From Dyadobacter sp. (GTDB lineage: Bacteria > Bacteroidota > Bacteroidia > Cytophagales > Spirosomataceae), in contig NZ_JAGIAS010000010.1 in NCBI RefSeq assembly GCF_017744695.1, positions 1-64,000 of the forward strand: a stretch of 64,000 bases of DNA, given 5' to 3'. Position numbers and translations under genes: made by a program. How positions within the stretch are numbered: position 1 is the stretch's first letter; each line of letters begins with the position of its first letter. This document shows positions 52,138 to 62,400 of this stretch, piece after piece. The notes below the pieces were generated by a model. It saw nothing but the letters and a program-made list of their open reading frames with translations. It made no database searches and was not told the DNA's origin.

Positions 52138-53493
52138 GTGACCATGTTTTTGAAAATAGCCGTTAGGTCCATATTGCTGACCCTCGTAGCGATCGTTTTT
52201 GCGAACGCCCAAAAAGTAACCCCGGAAAACGCATTGGAGAGCTACCTCGGCAATGGCGACAAAACCTTCAAATGGGAGTTGAAGGAGACATTCAAACGCG
52301 ACGATCTGACATTTTACCAGATCCTGCTGACCTCTCAAAAATGGCGGGAGTTTACCTGGACGCACCAGCTGACGCTGATCGTTCCCAAAGAAAACCGGCA
52401 CGACGATGCGCTGCTCTTTATCACGGGCGGTTCCAATGCGAACGAGCTGCCTAATTGGAACAGCAAAAAGGATGAAAAAATGTACGGGTCGCTCGGTGCG
52501 GTGGCTACCACCAACCAGGCCATTGTGGCGCTGTTGAAGCAGACGCCTAACCAGCCATTTTTCGGAGACCTTACCGAGGATGCGTTGATTTCCTATACAT
52601 TGCACAACTTCAAAAAGGACAAGGACTATACCTGGCCGTTGCTCTTTCCGATGGTTAAAAGCGCAGTGAAAGCCATGGATGCAGTGCAGCAGTTTTCGCA
52701 GCAACAATTGAAACATACGGTTAATAGTTTCGTGGTAACGGGTGCTTCGAAACGTGGATGGACGACCTGGCTCACGGGTGCGAGCGACAAACGCGTGGAG
52801 GCGATCGCACCGATGGTGATCGATGTGCTGAATATGCCGGTAAGCCTTGATTATCAGATCAAATCATGGGGCGATTACAGCGTTCAGATTGAGGACTACG
52901 TGAAACTGGGTATTCCGCAGTCGACCGGCTCGCCCGACGGGCAGGCCATAACGGCCATGATCGATCCCTATTCGTATCGCGCCAAACTGACCATGCCGAA
53001 GATGATCTTCATGGGAACGAATGACGAGTATTGGGTGGTGGATAACATCAAAAACTATCTCGACAAGATTCCCGGTAAAAATATGCTGCATTATGTGCCC
53101 AACGCGGGCCATGACCTGGGCGATGGCAAGCAGGCGATGGAAGCTTTGAGCGCGTTCTTCGGCGCAACAATTAACAAACGGCCTTATACGGAATGCAAAT
53201 GGAGCCAGTCGGTTGCCAACCGGAAGGTAAACCTGGACATTAAGACCACGCCGGATGCGTTGGTGGACGTGATCCTGTGGTCGGCAAACTCGCCGGACCA
53301 GGATTTGCGGAACGATACCTGGACTGCCCAAAGTTTGAAAATCAGCCAGAAATCCAATGTGAAGGTAACCGCCGAGTTACCGGCCAGTGGTTTCCGGGCA
53401 TTTTATGTGGATTTGAAATACAAAACGCCACAAGGCGACATGTACACGGAGAGTACAAGGGTGTTTTTGACGGATAATAAGTCGGTTCTGTAA
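52138..53493 (+). CDS. PqaA-type (PhoPQ-activated pathogenicity-related) protein
   Basis: A 451-residue exported protein. The alpha/beta-hydrolase-like core has VTPENALESYLGNGDKTFKW, NSFVVTGASKRGWTTWLTGA (a Ser-x-x-x-Gly-like elbow, S/K variant), DKRVEAIAPMVIDVLNMPVS, IFMGTNDEYWVVDNI and YVPNAGHDLGDG. This matches the PhoPQ-activated PqaA family, found in several Gram-negatives; its substrate is unknown. It is 24 bases from the ceramidase-like gene and 48 from the phosphatase, in the same direction. Confidence 0.8.
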   Translation: MTMFLKIAVRSILLTLVAIVFANAQKVTPENALESYLGNGDKTFKWELKETFKRDDLTFYQILLTSQKWREFTWTHQLTLIVPKENRHDDALLFITGGSNANELPNWNSKKDEKMYGSLGAVATTNQAIVALLKQTPNQPFFGDLTEDALISYTLHNFKKDKDYTWPLLFPMVKSAVKAMDAVQQFSQQQLKHTVNSFVVTGASKRGWTTWLTGASDKRVEAIAPMVIDVLNMPVSLDYQIKSWGDYSVQIEDYVKLGIPQSTGSPDGQAITAMIDPYSYRAKLTMPKMIFMGTNDEYWVVDNIKNYLDKIPGKNMLHYVPNAGHDLGDGKQAMEALSAFFGATINKRPYTECKWSQSVANRKVNLDIKTTPDALVDVILWSANSPDQDLRNDTWTAQSLKISQKSNVKVTAELPASGFRAFYVDLKYKTPQGDMYTESTRVFLTDNKSVL

Positions 53494-53541
53494 ATCCCTG
53501 AAATAGGTGTATCTATACCCGACGGGAAACTTGAAATAGCC

Positions 53542-55320
53542 ATGATCAAAAACAAAAGATTGCGCTGGTGGGCATTGCTATGCCCGGTTTGGATGTCTTT
53601 CGTGCTAGCCGGAGAACAGCCCGAGCGGACGGTGAAGGAGGTGATCGACCGCACCGTGACCCGGTTTTACGAAACCCTCACGCCTGCGCAACTCGATACG
53701 ATTTCGGATAGCTATATCCTGAGCATACTCAGCGACCGCGACAAGGAAACGCTGGCGACGCGTTTCTGGAATTTCGAGGTGAATGTGCCGGTGAGAGTGT
53801 CGCTGATGCGGAACACCGCGCAGGCCGTGCCACCGTTCTGGCTGCAAAAGAGTGGTTTTAAGAAAACGCAAATGCTCGTCAAAAACGACGAGTACACCTA
53901 CGAAGTCTGGCAAAAGGATTTTGAAAAAGGGCAAATAGGGCTTGGTATCAATGGTTTTGATAAAGACCGGCCGGTGTATTTTATCAGTGTGGCGCCACTT
54001 GATAAAGCAGAAAAGCTCACGGTTTCCAATGTAGTACCAGCGCAATATGCATTAGCTACGATGCAGAAAGGGGCGTTTACCTATCACGACTGGGATGGCC
54101 TCGTATTGACCGAAGTCCCCGATGAACTGAAAGGGCAGACGCTCTTCACGACCGTTCGGGGCCGCGCACGAGAGGCGCATCTGGTGAATGCATTCCGGAG
54201 AACCTCCACACCCTCGTCTGAAAAGCCCGATCAGGTAGTAATGACGTGGAGCGGTGATCCTGTCACCACGGCGAACATCCAATACCGGACAAGTCCCAAA
54301 GTGCTTCGGAGCAAAGTGAAGTACTGGAAACCCGGGACTACCGATACGCTTTTTACCGATGCTTCGGCATTTAACATGGAAGACAGGCTGTTGCAGAACG
54401 ACCGGTTTGTGAACCGGTTTACGGCGCAGCTCAAAGGGCTAAGTCCCGGTTCTTTGTACCATTATTCGATCGGTACCGGGCAATCGCAATGGTCGGTGCC
54501 TGCATCTTTCCAGACTGCCTCCGACCGTGTGAAAGATTTTTCATTCATCTGGTTCGGCGACACGCACTATTCGCCTATCTGGGGCGATATGGCGCAAAAA
54601 TCCATTAAACGACATCCTGAAACGGCATTTTTCTCCATTGCCGGTGACCTGGTAACAACCGGCCTGCACCGCGATGACTGGGACCAGCTCTGGGCGCATG
54701 CCGGCCCGACGTTCAGCACGCGGCCGCTGATGCCCGTCCCCGGTAACCACGATAGCCAGGACGGCCTTGGCGCATGGATGTACAAGGAGATGTTCAGTTT
54801 ACCGGAAAACGGTCCTGCCGGTCAGCCTACGGAAATGACTTATGCTTTCAATTACCAGGACGCATTGTTCCTGATGATCGATGCTACGCTTTCGGTACCA
54901 CAGCAGACCGCCTGGGTTGAAAATCAGCTCCGGAACTCGAAAGCGAAATGGAAGTTTGCGATGTTCCATTTCCCGCCCTACAATTTTGAAGAACCTTATG
55001 ACGAGATCAAGCGGGAATGGTGTACGCTTTTTGACAAATACCACGTGGACATGGTCATGAGCGGGCATATGCATTACTACCTGCGCACGAAGCCGATGTT
55101 TAATGACAAAGAAATGGCGACTCCGGCGAAGGGTACCATTTACCTGATGTCTATCAGCATTCCCGGCAAGCAGGAACGTTGGCCGAAGGAGGATTATGCC
55201 GTGGTGAGGTACAAAGACGGTCCGCTTTATCAGCATGTGTCGATCAAGGGGAACACGCTGCATTATAAGTGTTACAATCCGGAGGGTGAGTTAAAGGACG
55301 AGCTGACGATTACGAAGTAG
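53542..55320 (+). CDS. Purple-acid-phosphatase-like metallophosphoesterase
   Basis: A 592-residue exported enzyme. After the signal peptide comes ~180 residues unassigned, then a FN3-like domain with PDQVVMTWSGDPVTTANIQY, and a calcineurin-type phosphoesterase with all metal motifs: WFGDTHYS, IAGDLVTTG, PVPGNHDSQ, MFHFPPYN and MSGHMHYYLRT. It resembles purple acid phosphatases, hydrolysing phosphomonoesters or diesters. It supports phosphate or phospholipid use in this locus. Confidence 0.85.
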   Translation: MIKNKRLRWWALLCPVWMSFVLAGEQPERTVKEVIDRTVTRFYETLTPAQLDTISDSYILSILSDRDKETLATRFWNFEVNVPVRVSLMRNTAQAVPPFWLQKSGFKKTQMLVKNDEYTYEVWQKDFEKGQIGLGINGFDKDRPVYFISVAPLDKAEKLTVSNVVPAQYALATMQKGAFTYHDWDGLVLTEVPDELKGQTLFTTVRGRAREAHLVNAFRRTSTPSSEKPDQVVMTWSGDPVTTANIQYRTSPKVLRSKVKYWKPGTTDTLFTDASAFNMEDRLLQNDRFVNRFTAQLKGLSPGSLYHYSIGTGQSQWSVPASFQTASDRVKDFSFIWFGDTHYSPIWGDMAQKSIKRHPETAFFSIAGDLVTTGLHRDDWDQLWAHAGPTFSTRPLMPVPGNHDSQDGLGAWMYKEMFSLPENGPAGQPTEMTYAFNYQDALFLMIDATLSVPQQTAWVENQLRNSKAKWKFAMFHFPPYNFEEPYDEIKREWCTLFDKYHVDMVMSGHMHYYLRTKPMFNDKEMATPAKGTIYLMSISIPGKQERWPKEDYAVVRYKDGPLYQHVSIKGNTLHYKCYNPEGELKDELTITK

Positions 55321-55341
55321 TATTCAACAATTTCAATTATA

Positions 55342-56184
55342 ATGACCCGCATTACATTACCCGCTATTCTATTATTTTCTGTTGTTTTTAAAACCCACGC
55401 GCAAGTTGGGCCGATCAGGAAGGAGTTTTTGAACCCGACTTCTAAAAACGTGCTGGTAGCGTCGCACCGGGCGGTGCATCATGAAAAACCTGAAAATTCG
55501 TTGCCCGCGATCAGAGACGCAATCCGATTGGGCGTTGATATTATAGAAATTGATGTGAAGGTGAGCAAGGATGGTATTCCGATGCTCATGCACGACGGCA
55601 AAGTTGACCGTACCACAACCGGCAAGGGCGATCTTGAAACACAAACCTTCGAAGAGCTGCGGAAGCTGCGGCTTCGTTCCAATGGCAAAATCACGGAAGA
55701 AACGATTCCGACGCTGGAAGAGGCACTACGCATAGCGAAAGGCCGCATTCTGGTCGATCTGGATCTTAAAACCGATCGAATCGACAAAGTAATCGAAGTG
55801 GTGAAAAAAGTCGGTGGCGAGGATTTCGTGTTCTTCTTCGATAGTGACTATGAAATTCTCTCCAAGGTGGATGCGGCTTCTAAAAAGTTCATGCTCATGC
55901 CACGGGCCGAGTCGAAGGCAATGGCTGATTCGGCATTAACCCGCTTCAAACCGGAAGTAATTCACATCGATTCGGATTTCTACACGCCCGACGTAACCAG
56001 TCTGATCAGGGACAAAGGCGCCAGGGTTTGGATCAATGCATTGGGTGAGCCGGACGTAGAAATCAGGAAAGGAAACACCAGCGAAACGCTGAAAAGTCTC
56101 ACCAGCCAAGGCGCCAACATCATCCAAACCGACGAGCCGGAGAAGGTCATCCGCGGATTGCGGGAACTGGGCCTGCATCGCTAA
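55342..56184 (+). CDS. Exported glycerophosphodiester phosphodiesterase
   Basis: A 280-residue GDPD-fold enzyme with signal peptide (MTRITLPAILLFSVVFKTHA). Catalytic blocks: SHRAVHHEKPENSLPAI (His42, Arg43, Glu51, Asn52), IIEIDVKVSKDG (Glu69, Asp71), MLMHDGKVDRTTTG (His84) and NIIQTDEPEKVIR. It hydrolyses glycerophosphodiesters to glycerol-3-phosphate and an alcohol. Last gene of the SusC-to-GDPD series, 21 bases behind the phosphatase, and ended by a strong hairpin. Confidence 0.92.
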   Translation: MTRITLPAILLFSVVFKTHAQVGPIRKEFLNPTSKNVLVASHRAVHHEKPENSLPAIRDAIRLGVDIIEIDVKVSKDGIPMLMHDGKVDRTTTGKGDLETQTFEELRKLRLRSNGKITEETIPTLEEALRIAKGRILVDLDLKTDRIDKVIEVVKKVGGEDFVFFFDSDYEILSKVDAASKKFMLMPRAESKAMADSALTRFKPEVIHIDSDFYTPDVTSLIRDKGARVWINALGEPDVEIRKGNTSETLKSLTSQGANIIQTDEPEKVIRGLRELGLHR

Positions 56185-56189
56185 TCATC

Positions 56190-56226
56190 AAAAAAGCCAT
56201 TCCGTTGTATTTGGAATGGCTTTTTT
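56190..56226. terminator. Bidirectional terminator between GDPD and membrane protein
   Basis: A 14-bp stem (AAAAAAGCCATTCC, 56190-56203, with GGAATGGCTTTTTT, 56213-56226) with A-run and T-run ends, so both the plus-strand GDPD and the minus-strand membrane protein can stop here. Confidence 0.9.
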
Positions 56227-56244
56227 GATGATCTCGGGTAAAAC

Positions 56245-57531
56245 CTATTCAAATCGCCTGTTGGCCCCATTCAACTCGCCGTGTGTGCTGATGGCAACGG
56301 CCGTGAGAATGGCAAAAATGGCTACGATGAATATAAAGTTGACCGCCCAGCGGCTGATGTTCAGTCCGCGGTTAGAGAAAGATACCTGTGTTTTTTTGAC
56401 GAGAAGGCCCAGAACAGCTACGTTCAAGATGTAAAGGTATTGCTCGATGCGGTACAGGCTCATGAATGCGCAGGTGATAAGGATGCTGTAAATCGTGTAC
56501 AGGCCGAGGTTCAAAAAGAAGAATCGCTGAACGTCTTCGTATTGGAGCTCCCAGAACGGCGTTTTTATCTGAATATAGTATTTGAATACTGTATAGATTG
56601 CAAAAGCGAGAACGAGCAATAACGCTAGCCATTGGACATAAGTGGTAATGCCGGCAGCATCGGCAAGCGGATCGAAACTCCGGATCGTTTCAACCAATCT
56701 CTCCGTTCTAAACGATTGATCCCAGACGAGGAATGGAATGACGAGTGTCAGGATGACGATCGGTGCGAGCACATGCCAGCGGGATGCCTGCGTATCGGTG
56801 GTTTCCCATTCGGACGTAAACGTACCGTATGCCATTCCCGCCCCGCCGAAAAAGCCGATCGAATATTCCATTACATTCCAGAAATTGAAGTGAATGCCGG
56901 AAGCACTTCCCAGTACTTGCAGAAAGTTGCCGAATGCGAATCCGAATCCACCGCCCAGCCCGGCGAAAACGGCCAGCCTCATGGCTGAATGCTGTTTGTG
57001 GCGGATCATATACCAGAACAACGCCACAGTCATGCCGAAGCACGCCGCCCATGCTTCCGAGCGCGGAGGGGTCATGAGCCAGCCGAGTTGTTCGATCAGC
57101 AGATAATAGAACAGGATAGCGCCGGCAGTCATTTCAGTGATTAGCTGAGGCCATTGCACGGGTTTCTCACGGGAGGACGCAAGCGTAAGCCCGAATAACC
57201 CGCCACCGATGAGGCCGAACAGCCCGCCGATAATCCCGAGCATGAGGAATCCATAGTAAACATTCCCGAATTCGAGCCCACGTGCAAAGCCGACCACTTT
57301 ACCGTAGCTGATAATACCCCCGATGCCCCAGCCAGCGGCCGACGCCAGTGCCAATTGAAATGCTTTGGCATACCAATCTTTTCTTTTGGCGATGAGAACA
57401 ATGCTCAATCCGACGATGCCGCCAGCCCATGCGGCGCCTTGTTCGTGCCCAAACTGGCCGCGGATGGCCCAGGCGGTGCCCAGTGAAATCCCCGCAACAA
57501 GCAGGGCATAAAGTAATTGTCTGTTATTCAT
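56245..57531 (-). CDS. Polytopic membrane protein of unknown function
   Basis: A 428-residue protein with about eleven hydrophobic helices and several glycine-rich turns: WAIRGQFGHEQGAAWAGG at residues ~17-34, GLFGLIGGGLFGLTLASS, FAGLGGGFGFAFGNFLQVLG and FFGGAGMAYGTF. The RGQFGHEQGA segment looks family-specific. No transporter family is obvious to me. The start ATG at 57531 is used; an in-frame ATG 177 bases upstream lies inside the divergent aminotransferase promoter region and overlaps its N-terminal reading. It is divergently oriented from the DegT gene (156-bp spacer). Confidence 0.7.
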   Translation of the reverse strand: MNNRQLLYALLVAGISLGTAWAIRGQFGHEQGAAWAGGIVGLSIVLIAKRKDWYAKAFQLALASAAGWGIGGIISYGKVVGFARGLEFGNVYYGFLMLGIIGGLFGLIGGGLFGLTLASSREKPVQWPQLITEMTAGAILFYYLLIEQLGWLMTPPRSEAWAACFGMTVALFWYMIRHKQHSAMRLAVFAGLGGGFGFAFGNFLQVLGSASGIHFNFWNVMEYSIGFFGGAGMAYGTFTSEWETTDTQASRWHVLAPIVILTLVIPFLVWDQSFRTERLVETIRSFDPLADAAGITTYVQWLALLLVLAFAIYTVFKYYIQIKTPFWELQYEDVQRFFFLNLGLYTIYSILITCAFMSLYRIEQYLYILNVAVLGLLVKKTQVSFSNRGLNISRWAVNFIFIVAIFAILTAVAISTHGELNGANRRFE

Positions 57532-57687
57532 GAACGGAATGCGACTAAGGGTTTGTGGGATAAATACTGGATTGACGCCCAAAAAGACTATAACCCGCTC
57601 CTGGATCAGGAGGAAATAGCCCGATTCGCTTTTGGTATAGTATTCCCGGTAAAAACTGGCACGACACATTTCAGGAATACGAAACCT

Positions 57688-58911
57688 ATGAGCAGCAAAA
57701 CAGAACAACTTGCGATCAACGGCGGCCCGAAAACCATCGACAAGACATTTTTATGGCCTATTTATGATGAAAATGAGGTGAATGCTGTTGCAGCAATCGT
57801 TGCGAGCGGCAAATGGGGTAATCCTGACTGCGGGGACGAGGTGGAGCGTTTCGAACGGGCGTTTGCGGATTATTGTGGGAGCAAGTATGCCATTACCTGT
57901 GTTAATGGTTCGGTTTCGCTTCGGCTGGCCCTGATGGCGTGCGGCGTGAAACCCGGTGACGAGGTGATCGTGCCGCCTTATACTTTCATTACCACGGCTT
58001 CGTCGGTGATCGAATGCAACTGTGTGCCTGTGTTTGTGGATATCGATCCTGAAACATACAATATCAGCCTGGCAGCCATCGAGGCGGCCATTACGCCACG
58101 TACCAAAGTGATCATTCCGGTGCATTTCGGGGGGCTGGCTTGTGATATGGATGCCATTATGAACATTGCCCAACGATATAATCTCAAAGTGATTGAAGAT
58201 GCGGCGCATGCGCACGGAGCTGAATACAAAGGCAAAAAGCTGGGTTCGATCGGGCATGTGGGCAGTTTCAGTTTCCAGTCATCGAAGAACCTGACCTCGG
58301 GCGAGGGTGGGATTGTCATTACCGACGACGATAATTTGTACGCCATGATGCATTCCCTGCGCAATGTCGGCCGGATCGAAGGCGGGCAGTGGTATGAGCA
58401 TTACAATCCGGGGTGCAATTACCGCATTACCCAAATGCAGGCCGTGTTACTGACAGAACAGCTCAAACGGCTGGAAGATCAAACCCGGAGAAGGAATGAT
58501 AATGGGTTGTTCCTGAATACTTTGCTGGAAAAAATAGACGGTATTTCCCCGTTAAAGCGGGACGAAAACATTACGCTACATGGTTATCACATCTATATAT
58601 TCAAATACGACGCTTCGAAATTCGGTGGAATGCCCAAAAGTGAGTTTGCCGCAATGCTGGCAGCCGAAGGTGTGCCGAGTTTCAAGGGTTATCCGCATCC
58701 GTTGTACAAGCAACCCCTTTTTCAGAACAAAACATTCCTATGCTACGCCATTCCCGACAGCGCGGATTATAGCCAGACCTTCTGTTCCGTAGCTGAGCAG
58801 GCTTGCGATACCGATGCGGTATGGATTCTCCAACATGCCATGTTGGGGGAAAAGGAGGATATGGAGGCATTTGCCGGGGCAATTCTGAAAATTCAGGAGG
58901 CTGTCGGGTAA
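57688..58911 (+). CDS. DegT/DnrJ/EryC1/StrS-family aminotransferase
   Basis: A 407-residue PLP enzyme: WGNPDCGDEVERFERAFADY, GSKYAITCVNGSVSLRLALM, GDEVIVPPYTFITTASSVIE, VIEDAAHAHGAEYKG and the PLP lysine Lys200 in FSFQSSKNLTSGEGG. Known members transaminate keto-sugars or form 3-amino-5-hydroxybenzoate. No other sugar-nucleotide gene lies nearby, so the substrate is unknown. The ATG at 57688 (MSSKTEQLAINGGPK) is preferred over an in-frame ATG 171 bases upstream, which overlaps the divergent membrane-protein start. Confidence 0.88.
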   Translation: MSSKTEQLAINGGPKTIDKTFLWPIYDENEVNAVAAIVASGKWGNPDCGDEVERFERAFADYCGSKYAITCVNGSVSLRLALMACGVKPGDEVIVPPYTFITTASSVIECNCVPVFVDIDPETYNISLAAIEAAITPRTKVIIPVHFGGLACDMDAIMNIAQRYNLKVIEDAAHAHGAEYKGKKLGSIGHVGSFSFQSSKNLTSGEGGIVITDDDNLYAMMHSLRNVGRIEGGQWYEHYNPGCNYRITQMQAVLLTEQLKRLEDQTRRRNDNGLFLNTLLEKIDGISPLKRDENITLHGYHIYIFKYDASKFGGMPKSEFAAMLAAEGVPSFKGYPHPLYKQPLFQNKTFLCYAIPDSADYSQTFCSVAEQACDTDAVWILQHAMLGEKEDMEAFAGAILKIQEAVG

Positions 58912-58936
58912 CCCGAATGCCTCCTGTGCTACGTGC

Positions 58937-59452
58937 TTACAATTCCTTCCGCATCATAATGTCGGTCTGAATATCGTCGCCGAGTGTGAAAAGGTGTTTG
59001 TCAAATTCTACAAAGCCGTTCCGTTTGTAAAAGCCGATTGCTTTTTCATTCTCTTCCCATACACCCAGCCACACATATGCGTAGCCGCGCTCACGGGCGA
59101 TGTCGATGGCTTTATCATAAAACAATTGCCCGATTTTCTTTCCCTGCCAAGTTCTGAGCACATATATCCGCTCGATTTCCAATGCGGTGTCGTCTTTCAG
59201 TTCGCTTTGGGCCGGGCCGTGGTTGACTTTGAGATAACCGATCAGTTCGTCGCCGTCGTAAGCCAGATGGAATTCTGAAAATGGATTATCCAGTTCGGAG
59301 GCCACTTTTTCCGTGCTAAACCCGGTTTTCAGGTAATGCGCCATGTTTTCCTCGGTATTGACCGAAGCAAACGATTCATAAAAAGTGTCTATTCCAATTT
59401 GCCTGACGGTTTCCAGGTCGTTGATGGTGGCTTGAATGAGTTGTATCGACAT
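58937..59452 (-). CDS. GNAT-family N-acetyltransferase
   Basis: A 171-residue GNAT: IDTFYESFASVNTEENMAHY, ALEIERIYVLRTWQGKKIGQ (acetyl-CoA loop) and ERGYAYVWLGVWEENEKAIG with FYKRNGFVEF. Target unknown. It begins 1 base after the stop codon of the macroglobulin-like gene, so the two are translated from one mRNA. Confidence 0.88.
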   Translation of the reverse strand: MSIQLIQATINDLETVRQIGIDTFYESFASVNTEENMAHYLKTGFSTEKVASELDNPFSEFHLAYDGDELIGYLKVNHGPAQSELKDDTALEIERIYVLRTWQGKKIGQLFYDKAIDIARERGYAYVWLGVWEENEKAIGFYKRNGFVEFDKHLFTLGDDIQTDIMMRKEL

Positions 59453-59453
59453 G

Positions 59454-62400
59454 TTATTTGTTGGGTAATACCTTTAATCTCACGCCTTCGCTATGGGCTG
59501 TGAACTCCGGAGCGTACATGCATTGGATCGTTGTGATGCCATTGCTGAAATCGCCTTCGTGTGTAATAAAAAGTGGATATTCGAACACATAAGTTCCTTT
59601 TCGCAAGGCGCTGAAGAAGAAATTGGTACTCGCATCGCGCGTGCTTTCGTAATACCCGAGGCCGCCTTGCCAGCGGTAGCCGCTCAGGACGTTCACGGGT
59701 TCGAGCCCCGACGCCCGCATATCCTTCATATGCACATATTCTATATCCCGGTCGACACGCAGCTCGATACGGACTTTAATTTTGTCGCCCACTTTCACCA
59801 CGGAACCTTCACGCACGGGCGTGAGCATGGGCCCTGAATCGGTGTTGGTTTCCACGAAAAGCTGTTTCGAGAGTTTTAGCGGCGTTTCAGCGAAAGTGAT
59901 TTTGTCGAGGTCTTCGAAATATTGCCAGTAAACGGAGCCCCAGGCGGGCAGGGAGGCGGCGCTCGCCGGAGCCTGGACCAACACCCTGATATCAGCCAGG
60001 CTGGGTTTGACCTCACTTGCATTGAGCGTTTGCTTGAAATAACCTGTTCCCGCTTCTGTGGCATCGGTTTTGGGCTTTATCTCGGTTCCGCCCAATCGAA
60101 TGGTCGTGGCCGGGCTTTCGGCAAGCCAGTAATTGCCCTTCGTCAGCAGCGCATAGCATGCCTCGGCAGTTGCTTTGGTGCTCTCCCAGTTGTTCGTCTG
60201 CTTGTTTTTGAGCAGCCAGGTTTTGAGGTCGTTCACGATGGAAGCGTCTTTCCCGACTTCTTCAAACGCTTCGATAAGCAACGCCTGGCGCTCGATAGGG
60301 GCTTCATGCCACCACCAGCTGCGGTTGGCTTCTTTCCAGTACATGCCAAGTTCTTCGTTGTGGATAGCCTTTTGGCTTAATGATTCGAGAATGCTACTGG
60401 CCGTATGAATATCGCTGGAACGGTGTAGTACAAGCGCAATCATTCCTTGCAACATTTTAGAATGGGAAATCCAGGTTTCCTTTGCCCGGCGGTAGTAAAA
60501 CGGATACGCATCACTGGTGGTCGCGGGAATACCTTTGTATGGGAAAAAGCTGCGCATGTACAAATACTGTATGTCATACGGGCCCGGAATATACTTTGTA
60601 AGGTCGGCTTTGTCGCGGATAAGCTGTCGGTAATCTTCCTGCAAACGTGCATCAAGATATGGGATTGCTTTGTCGAGAATCAATGTTACTTCCCGCTCCT
60701 GCTCCGGGCTGAAAGCATTGATCTTCTTCAAGTGCCCGATGCTCGTTACGATGTATTGGGTTATGTACCGATCGTCTGGTCCGCCTTTGAACCACGGAAA
60801 GCCACCGTTCGTGCTCTGCATTTCCCGCAGCTTCTGCATGGAACGCGCCTGCTCGTTGCTCATTTTTACGACATCAAAAAGCAACGCAATGTTTTGTTTC
60901 TGGATGTTTTCTGATTTGGCTGCCAGTACCCACGGCGTTTCTTCTAGTAGCAATGCTTTCAACTCCTGGTTTTTGGAAAGATTACTTTGAAGAGCGGTTG
61001 TATCGAGCGTTTTCCAGTGACTGAATACCTGCGCAACGCGGGGCGAACTGCGAACAATATGCGCTGCGAGCGTGTTGGCATAATACCGGCTCCATGTCTG
61101 TTCTGCACATTCGTACGGATATTCCATCAGGTAAGGCAGCGCCTGTACCGCGTACCAGGCAGGATTGTTGGTATATTCTACGGTAAGCGACTGGTGCTGC
61201 AGCGTCGCAGAGCTTCCTGATTTTTTAAGTTTTTCAAATGTAAATAGCCGATCTCCATTGCCACGCGAGAAAATGGGCAGACTTTCTGTTACCAGCATTC
61301 GGTTAGGCAATACCGGAAGCACATTCTCCTCGCCATCCGAAAGGTCGTCCGATTGTGCGGTAGCGCGCCAGGTAAGCACTCCGGTAAATCCTTTCGCAAC
61401 TTGTATTTCAAAAAATACGACATCACTCTGCCTTGCCGCCACTGTAAATGCTTTGGCAGGCGAATGATTGCCGAACTTCTCGTCCAATGTCTCGTTCGTT
61501 TCAGCATTGGTAAGTTGCAATGTGGCGGTGCCTTTCAGTTCGCGGCCCGTCAGGTTGGCGATTTTGACGGGAAAGTTCAACCGGTCGCCTTCGCGCAGGA
61601 AGCGGGGAGCATTGGGTTGCACCATCAGTTCCTTTTGGGTAATGATCTCTTTCGAAGAATATCCGAATGCAAGATCCTTCGTATGCGCGAGCGCCTGGAA
61701 TTTCCAACGCGTAAGCGACTCCGGCAGCGTGAAGGAAAAAGTAATATTCCCGTCACTGTCGGTTTTCAGATTTGGAAGGAAAAAGGCCGTTTCGTTGAAA
61801 TTCCTGCGGGGACTTGGTGCACTTGGAGGCTGAGGAGCCCTTCTTAACTGGCCGTAGCCAACTACCACCACTTCGTTTAGTGCAGCGTCATCGGGGGAGG
61901 GGGCAGCCATAGACACTTGTACTGCTGCTCCTGCGAGGGCCGTCTTTCGTTCCCGCGCCTGTCCCCGGATGGTGACGCCTGCCACTCGTCCGCCGAGCTG
62001 CATTGAAATTCTACCCGGGTTTTGCAGCTGGTCGAATGTTCTGTTAAGTGATTTGAAATCCATACCAGCACCATATTTAACTTCGGCACTAAAGAAGCTG
62101 AAATTGAGGTCGGAGCTTTTGTCAAGATAAAACCGCTGCGTATGCCAGATCTGCGGCTTGTCCCACTGGTGCATATAAAGCTGATCGAGCGATGCGTCGT
62201 ACATGCTACCAAGCATTTCGGATGCTACCCGCTCCTTTTGCAATCCACTGATATTGATTTTCCAAGTTTCCTTGCTACCCGGCAATGTTTTATCGCGGAA
62301 CGTTTCGTATGTGATTTTAAGTTGCTTGTTGGTCCACGGTACACTGATAGTCTCCACGTGCCTGTGAATGCGGTTGTGTTTGACAAACAGATATTGTGCA

